From Blasia pusilla (taxonomy: Eukaryota; Marchantiophyta; Marchantiopsida; Blasiales): a DNA stretch of 64,000 nt. Where the stretch lies: NCBI GenBank assembly GCA_050084515.1, contig CM114271.1:1798001-1862000 (forward strand), given 5' to 3'. The position numbers were made by a program, and so were the translations under genes. The notes under the pieces were generated by a model. It saw nothing but the letters and a program-made list of their open reading frames with translations, was not told the origin of the DNA and did no database searches. Every line of letters starts with the position of its first letter. Position 1 is the stretch's first letter. Shown here one piece after another: positions 57,722-64,000 of this stretch.

Positions 57722-60700
57722 GTGAAAGTTAGATTCATTAACAACCCTGGGTCATCATGTGCAGTAAGGAGGCATGCCGAGCGGATACAATTGAAGCAAG
57801 TGTTCCGCAGCTTCGATGAGTTTGAGTTTTCACTAGATTGTTGGTGCTCGCTGAATTATAGAGCAAAGCATTGCGCACCCAACAAGAAATGGTACCGTCT
57901 TAGAATATGTAGATTTGGCGCAAAGATGAGAGGCAAAGGCCTTCCTATTTTCCATGAGGACAAACCCTCTAGCGGTTCGACGACTTCAAGAAATGGAACG
58001 TATCCTAAGAGGGAGAATACTCTTGTGAAGAAATGTAGTTTTGTATGCCATGGTATTAACAACATGTCCGACACGAGAGGATTGGAGGAAAATATTCAGG
58101 AATATTCAACGGCTGCTAATCACAGTGGAAAGAAGTCGCATGATGTTAGGGGGAGCATGGCGGTTAATGTCAACGAAGTTGCAGTTAATGTGTGTGAATC
58201 CTCACTTGGAGATATTGGGGGACATAGTGAAGAATTTCAAGACCCACGTATCTCGAGTCTTGCATGTGGAATGGGGATCTCGTGGAGACCTCAACATAGT
58301 AAGAGGCCGAACCAGCCAATTTTCAAGAATTCTTTCTCAAAACCAAGCGTAAGCTTAGACGTTCCCACGGAGAAAAGGAGAAAGAGTGGTGAAGCGAGAG
58401 TCCCCACCGCCAGGAATGGGCCATGTGGTCAATTTGCTAGGTACATACTCTCAGGGAATGAGAATGGTACATCATGTAAAGATGAAGTTTGTGAGTGGAG
58501 GATCCGTTGCCAACGACATAAAAGTACATGCCTATGTGAGATAACCGTGTGTAATTTGGAACACACTTGTCCGGGGCACATTCATACATGGAGGGGTCCT
58601 ACTCACAAGGCAAAGTGGTTATCAATGGTATTAGCAGATAGGGTTGTAAACCAACCAAGCATCCCTGTAGGTAGCCTTGTAGAAGTCCTTGCGCGGACGT
58701 ACAAGAAGCTTAACAACTTACTTTCTGCATGGAGATGCAAAGAAATATGTCGGGATTGGATGAATGGAGGTGAACGAAAGCAGGTTTCCATTTGATTCCG
58801 TCTTTTTCATACAGATAGAGGAAGCCGACCCTTTGCCACCGCTACTTGGGATGTTTGGAATTTAGAATCTGCCATCTTCAAGAGGCTATTTATTTGTCCA
58901 TCTGCCATGAAGAACATCATTCCTTATGTGCAAAAGGTAGTTGGATTGGATGCGTGCCATACAAAGAATAGGAATTATCCCATGCAGATTTTCATTGCGT
59001 CCATGTTGGATGGAAATGCCAATACGATCATTTTGGCATTTGGCATATCTCCTCGCGAGAACAATGAGGAATGGGAATGGTTTTGTGCACATCTGAAGAA
59101 AGCCATCCCCGACTTTAGATGATCCTAATTGTTATTGTTTCAGATAGACAAAAGGGCCTTTTACACGCCGTGCGTACAATATTCCCCCAAAATATACATA
59201 GCATGTGTGCCCAACATTTGAGACAAAATGTTCGAACACGGTATGGAAAAGTTGCCGAAGGATTTTTCATTGCCCGCCTTTACGCCAGGACGAGGAGAAG
59301 TAAGCAAACTATCCATTTCATTCTTCCTTACATTTTGCATGTGGGAGTCTTGCATATTGATGAAGGTGGAATCTTTGCATAGGTTGCGACTCATTTGATT
59401 TGCTCTCCTCTATAGGACGGTGGCTATTCACAAGTAAAGATGATTGCTATTCCCTAAAGGATAGCCACTTTGTTAGGACAATTTGCTATTTCCTATAGGC
59501 TATTCAACGTTAGGATGGTGGTAAATTGATACCTTGTTAGGAGGCGGAGGCTAATCGGGACAAATTCGTTCTCTAGATTCCAATCTTTTAGGACGGTGGC
59601 TATTTTCAGCTAAATTGGCGTCTGAATTTGAACCCTTTGTGGTCGGCGGCTAATGACAGATTATTTTTTTATTGCGTTATTCACAGTTATGCAGCGGTTA
59701 ACAACGGCTAACAACCATTGAGGAACTTGTTTTCCAGGTATGACATGTGGATTAACGAATTGGAAAGGCATCATATTCAACGAATAGCTGATGCAGCCTC
59801 GTACATACGAGAGATAGGACCAGAGAAGTTTGCGAGGTGTGCATTCCCTTTGCCACGCTATGGCAAAGTGAGTTCAAATCTTGTAGAGGTCATAAATTCC
59901 GCCATCAAACCTATCAGGGAGGGACCTCCACTTGTCATTGCTCGTGAGTTGTGGAATTACATGATGAAAACTTACGCAACAAGAAAAGTAGAGGCATGTC
60001 ACCCAGAGAAGTTCTCCAACAAACTGACTACTTATGCATTTATTCGTTATCGAGAGAATGAAGCCAAATGTCAAAGTTTTGATGTAGTAGCCTCAGATGC
60101 AACAAATGCACTTGTCACTTCCACAAGTAGTGCACACCAATTTCATGTCCGCTTGCATCCTGAGTGCAGTTGTTCATGCCTAGAGTTCCAAGATACTTGT
60201 TGGCCATGTACGCATGTAATGGCTTGGGATGTCATTCTTTGGAATGGACTCACGTAAACTTGTTGATCCTATCTGGACCAATGACTTCATAAGGAAGATC
60301 TACAAAAGCAGTATACCGGTTGTGAAGAGTGACGAACTTATACCATCTTGGGATTGCCGACCTCCCCTTCCTGCAGTTCGGCGTGGTAGACATCGTTATG
60401 TGCGCATTCCTGGTGGAAGAGGTGGCGAGATACAAAGAGGACAAGGAGGTGGTGAAGACATTTCTTATCATGTATATGAAGAGTTAGTGAATGAAGATGA
60501 TGTTGGGAGTGCCCAGCCTGAGTATATCCCACAACGAGGTCCGTTAGGTATTCGTAACGGGCGTAGAGCACCAACGACAAGGGTTGCCCGCACTTTTGAA
60601 AGACGTTGTGGCCATTGTGGACTTCAAGGGCATAATCGGAAAACGTGCCAAGTGCTGAAAGCGGACCAACTTGTAGGGAGATCTATATCTGATGTCCCAA

Positions 60701-61026
60701 CACGAAGACGTCCCGATGCAAGTCGGTTTGTAGCAGAGTATGGAAATCAGAGTAGGCTTTACTCAAGAGTGGAAAGTTTATATTCCCAAGAGACTAGAGC
60801 AGATACTACTGAAGAACTTAATGTAAAGGGTAGTGTTGTATCAGGGGAAAATTTGGTGCAGTCTACCATGGAGAATGTTTCCACTCCTATGGATCTTGGT
60901 AATAGCGCCTCTAATCGCATACCAAATAGTCTAGTATTTCCAAGTGTTTCTCTTGTTTATGGGAAGTCTGAATCTGATGAAGAGTCGATGACTGTGAGGA
61001 GCAAAATCTTGGCATATCCTTGGTAG
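57722..61026 (+). pseudogene. MuDR-type transposase with SWIM finger and zinc knuckle, decayed
   Basis: The first frame (57,722-58,795) has an N-terminal domain with EFEFSLDCWCSLNYRAKHC and a zinc-ligand-rich CEWRIRCQRHKSTCLCEI, as in MuDR N-terminal regions. After a stop (58,793) the same frame gives VVGLDACHTKNRNYPMQIF (first Asp). A one-base shift leads to VIVSDRQKGLLHAV (second Asp) and MCAQHLRQN. A likely intron runs from about 59,298 to 59,739 (GTAAGC...TTCCAG). The next exon has SSNLVEVINSAIKPIREG (catalytic Glu) and a SWIM finger, CSCSCLEF then CWPCTHVMAW. A shift near 60,240 leads to an Arg/Gly-rich tail with a CX2CX4HX4C knuckle (CGHCGLQGHNRKTC, ~60,607-60,648). The order DDE-SWIM-knuckle is typical of plant MULEs. 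Frameshifts make this copy non-functional unless some are introns. Confidence 0.85.
59298..59739 (+). repeat. MULE intron carrying copies of the subterminal motif
   Basis: Between GTAAGC and TTTTCCAG lie several copies of AGGACGGTGGCTATT and related GGCGGCTAAT words (59,415, 59,480, 59,545, 59,590, 59,645), the same core as in the right array. No coding content. Confidence 0.6.
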
Positions 61027-61405
61027 AACTTGGCATGCGATTCCCCAGTGGAATCCAGAGGAAGAAGCATTTTATATTAGCTTGGCAGAGGAAGCGAAAA
61101 GAATGTTAGATTGCAGAAAGAAATCTATAAACTCAGATGGAATTGTCATATGTAGCCCATTTTTTTCTTGGTGTGCAAAATTATGATATTTGTTCATGTT
61201 GGAATGCAAAGTATGTTCTCAGTGACGTATTAAAGTTCACAAACCATAATGGACCAAACCCTTCCCGGTTCAAGAAGAAACAGGCTTGGAGTGACGCCTA
61301 TTCTCCATGACTGCTAATCACACGCCGAGAACTGAATCACCAAACATTATACCTCGCTCTTTCTGAGGCTTTTGTTTGTTTAACTCCCTTCCCTCCCTCT
61401 CCTAC
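61027..61405. other. 3' flank of the MULE transposase gene
   Basis: After the stop the frame downstream retains protein-like text (RTWHAIPQWNPEEEAFYIS) in another frame, so the coding region may originally have continued. No polyadenylation signal was assigned. Confidence 0.4.
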
Positions 61406-61409
61406 CTTC

Positions 61410-62370
61410 TCCACTCAAGCCCGACGGCTATTCTCTGGACGGCTGCTATTCACAGGCCCGACGGCTACTCTCGGGACGGCGGCTATTGTCGGGCCGGCGG
61501 CTATATTCTAGGCGGTTGGCTCTTCTCTGGACGGTTGCTAATCACAGTCCGACGGCTAATCATAGGCCGGCGGATATTGTTGGGACGGTGGCTATTTTCT
61601 AGGCGGCTGCTAATCAGGCCGGCGGCCATGTTGTAGGCGGCTGGCTCTTCTCTAGACGGCTGCTAATCACAGTCCGGCGGCTAATCTCTGGACGGCCGAT
61701 ATTGTTGGGACGGCGGCTATTTTCTAGGCGGCTGCTATACACACGCCGACGGCTATGTTCTAGGCGGCTGGCTCTTCTCTGGACGGCTGCTAATCACAGT
61801 CCGGCGGCTAATCTCTGGACGGCGGCTAATCACAGGCCGGCGGATATTGTTGGCACGGCGGCTACTTTCTAGGCGGCTGCTATACATAGGCCGGCGGCTA
61901 TGTTGTAGGCGGCTGGCTCTTCTGTGGACGGCTGCTAATCACAGTCCGGCGGCTAATCTGTGGGCGGCGGTTAATCTCTGGACGGCGGATATTACTGGGA
62001 CGGCAGCTATTTTCTAGGCGACTGCTATACACACGCCGGCGGCTATGTTCTAGGCGGCTGGCTCTTCTCTGGACGGCGGCTATTCACAGGCCCGACGACT
62101 ATTGTCTGGACGGTTGCTAATCACAGTCCGGCGGCTATTCTCTGGACGGCGGCTAATCTCTGGACGGAGGATATTGCTGGGACGGCGGCTATTTTCTAGG
62201 CGGCTGCTATACACACGCCGACGGCTATGTTCTAGGCGGCTGGCTCTTCTCTGGACGGCGGCTATTCACAGGCCCGGCGGGCCTATGAATAGCCGCAAAA
62301 ATTTTCAGGACGGCTGCTAATCACAGTCCGGTGGCTACTCTCTGGACGGCGGCTAAGGGAGTTAGGCGGG
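61410..62370 (+). repeat. Right subterminal array, GGACGGCGGCTATT
   Basis: Dense array of (G)GACGGC(G/T)GCTA(T/A)T units every ~20-30 bp, interspersed with TCTCTGG, CACAGGCC and TTCTAGGC linkers. A higher-order unit with GGCTGGCTCTTCTCTGGACGG recurs about six times at ~120-180 bp spacing. Orientation is opposite to the left array. Confidence 0.92.
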
Positions 62371-62379
62371 CCTCAGGAC

Positions 62380-63445
62380 GGCTTCTTTTCTTAACCCCTT
62401 CATGTTTTCTCCATTCCCTCCTTTATTTTTCCCTCCCCTTCCTTGTTTTTCCTCCGTCTTCAGTATCTTTTTTCCTCTCCTCCCTTCATTTCTCTTCCAT
62501 TCCTAGTTTTTCCTCCCTCTTCTTCAACTTTTTCCCTCTCTCTTCAGTATCCTTTTTCCTCTCCTCCCTTCATTTCTCTTCCATTCCCTCCCCTTCATTT
62601 ATTTTTCCCTCCCCTTCCTTTTTTTGCTCCCTCTTCTTCAATTTTTTTCCTCTCCTCCCTCCATGTTTCCTCCATTCCCTGCTTAATTTTTCTCTCCCCT
62701 TCCTTATTTTTGCTCCCTCTTCTTCAATTTTCTTCCTCTCCTCCCTTCATGTTTCCTGCATTCCCTGCTTTATTTTTCCCTCCCCTTCCTTTTTTTTGCT
62801 CCCTCTTCTTCAACTTTTTTCCTCTCCTCCCTTCATTTCTCTTCCATTCCTAGTATTTCCTCCCTCTTCTTAACCCCTTCATGTATTCTCCCCCCCCCGG
62901 TCTCCTTCATTTCTTTCCCTCTCCTTCCTCAATTTTCTCCTCCCTCCCCACCTTAGTTTTTCCACCCTCTTTTATTCAATTTTTTTTCCTCTCCTCCATT
63001 CCTTCACTAATGTAAACCCCTTCAACTTTTTCGTCTCCTCCCTTCATGTTTCCTCCCCCCGGCGGCTAATTTCCTCCCTCTCCATCAATTTTTTCCCTCC
63101 CCCCTCTCCTTCATTTCTTTCCCTCTTCTTCCTCAATTTTCTCCTCCCTCCCCACCTTAGTTTTTCCACCCTCTTTTATTCAAATTTTTTTCCTCTCCTC
63201 CATTCCTTCACTAATGTAAACCCCTTCAACTGTTTTCGTCTCCTCCCTTAATGTTTCCTCCCCCCGGCGACTAATTTCCTCCCTCTCCATCAATTTTTGG
63301 AACTCCCCCCTCTCCTTCATTTCTTTCCCTCTCCTTCCTCAATTTTCTCCTCCCTCCCCACCCTAGTTTTTCCACCCTCTTCTCCCTGTTTTTTCCTCTC
63401 TTTTCCTCAATTTTCAGATACCTTCATCCCCTTCCTCTCAAAATA
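62380..63445. repeat. Pyrimidine-rich tract with ~205-bp tandem repeats
   Basis: More than 1 kb of almost pure C/T on the plus strand. From ~62,900 a ~205-bp unit (CTCCTTCATTTCTTTCCC ... TCCACCCTC ... CCCCCGGCGGCTAATTTCC) repeats nearly three times. Two of its units include a GGCGGCTAAT-type word, linking it to the MULE array. Open frames here are low-complexity Phe/Leu/Pro/Ser strings and are not genes. Confidence 0.85.
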
Positions 63446-64000
63446 TAGCCGCTGGTACAGAAGTGCGGCTAAGGGAGTTAGGCCAGCCTGCGGCTACGGT
63501 GCGCAGAAGGGAGTCAAGCCCGCCTGCGGCTATTCTCTGGACAGAAGGGAGTGAAGCCTGCCTGCGGCTACGGTGCGGAGAAGGCAGTCAAGCCGGCCTG
63601 CGGCTATAGTGCGTACTAGGGGACGGGCTAGCGTCTAGGTATGTAAATCGACCTTGGATATTGAATAGAAACCTAGAATGCATGTGCGGGAGTGGTGGAC
63701 GGGCATGCAGGGCTAGGACGTGAGGCCAATTTTCAGATTCAACGTTGAGATTTCAAATATTAGGTCAATTTTCAGATTTCACATTTCAGAATTGAGGATG
63801 ATGAAGGTCGAATGTGCTCTTGGGCCGCTTGCGATTGCAGAGCGGAAGCGGCTACTGTGCGGATTGGGGACGAGCTTTTCGGCTGATTGCAAATGCAAAG
63901 GGACGGCTATCCTCTTGGGCGGATTACGATTGTGGAGCTTTGGCGGCTAATGTGTGGATTTCGGACACTAGGGTCTCAAGTGCAGCCCGCGGCAGGTTTG
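63446..64000. repeat. Right-most MULE-like repeat units and flank
   Basis: Units of the form CCTGCGGCTA(C/T)...GTGCGGAGAAGG(G/C)AGT recur at ~63,485-63,620. Weaker GCGGCTA words continue to the end of the window (63,850-63,950). The element may extend past the window. No coding region recognised. Confidence 0.6.

Larger units (their letters stand above)
56690..64000 (+). mobile_element. Second MULE with arrayed subterminal repeats (right end beyond window?)
   Basis: A MuDR-type transposase gene (57,722-61,026) is flanked by two arrays of one motif in opposite orientation: AATAGCCGCCGTTGTAG on the left (56,700-57,650) and GGACGGCGGCTATT on the right (61,410-62,370, with more at 63,450-63,640). 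Inverted subterminal arrays around a transposase are a hallmark of DNA transposons whose transposase binds repeated sites. I could not fix the outer termini; the right one may lie outside the window. Confidence 0.65.

Noticed and set aside
58782-58814. A 33-bp intron (GTTTCC...ATACAG) removing the stop in the second MULE transposase
   Set aside because: Too short for a plausible spliceosomal intron in this genome; a simple in-frame stop in a decayed copy is more likely.
62443-62873. Long plus-strand open frames rich in Phe, Leu, Pro and Ser that look like membrane proteins
   Set aside because: They are translations of a C/T-only tandem repeat; no start context, domains or non-repetitive part.
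1-64000. tRNA, rRNA or other structured RNA genes
   Set aside because: I looked for tRNA-like and rRNA-like conserved blocks on both strands and saw none I could support.

Overview
This window looks like repeat-rich nuclear DNA of a streptophyte, either a green plant or a charophyte alga. The two intact host genes are plant-like and multi-exon: a LEO1/VIP4-type Paf1-complex subunit and an ALDH7/antiquitin. Gene density is very low. The repeats include MULE-type DNA transposons, Helitron-like elements, a LINE and Ty3/gypsy elements. One Ty3 element carries a cytosine-5 DNA methyltransferase, an arrangement I recall being reported for charophyte retrotransposons. A charophyte such as Chara is therefore my best guess, but it is not proven by the sequence.

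Layout. 1-1.25 kb: tail of a Ty3 element that ends in a PHD finger, then LTR-like sequence. 1.25-10.3 kb: AT-rich intergenic DNA with a Helitron-like element, a decayed LINE (6.0-7.8 kb, minus) and a solo LTR with a 5-bp target duplication (8.12-9.13 kb). 10.3-32.1 kb: a degenerate Ty3 element ordered gag, protease, cytosine methyltransferase, reverse transcriptase, RNase H, integrase, PHD finger. Its gag is interrupted by a 12.4-kb DNA element (12.57-25.01 kb) with imperfect terminal inverted repeats. That inner element has two divergent, intron-containing, decayed genes. One is a DDE transposase with a SWIM zinc finger (minus strand). The other combines a ParB-like domain with a permuted amino-methyltransferase (plus strand). 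Dozens of copies of a roughly 27-bp palindrome lie across the element, and I saw none outside it.

32.1-35.9 kb: a foldback MITE, a Helitron-like element and intergenic DNA. 35.96-40.83 kb: complete LEO1 gene (minus, 11 exons, 648 aa). 41.5-43.6 kb: a second, better preserved LINE fragment with a reverse transcriptase and a nuclease-like C-terminus (minus). 43.6-46.0 kb: AT-rich DNA. 46.03-52.09 kb: complete ALDH7 gene (minus, 14 exons, 512 aa). 52.1-56.7 kb: short tandem duplications and a Helitron-like element. 56.7-64.0 kb: a second MULE with a MuDR-type transposase gene, flanked by arrays of a GGCGGCTATT motif in opposite orientations, and a long pyrimidine tract.

The two host genes are housekeeping: transcription elongation/chromatin and lysine/aldehyde metabolism. 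Everything else is mobile DNA. Most remarkable is the nesting of two unrelated DNA methyltransferases: an amino-methyltransferase cargo in a DNA transposon that landed inside a retrotransposon with its own cytosine methyltransferase. Both are broken here (stops, frameshifts, lost catalytic motifs), so active relatives would have to be sought elsewhere in the genome.
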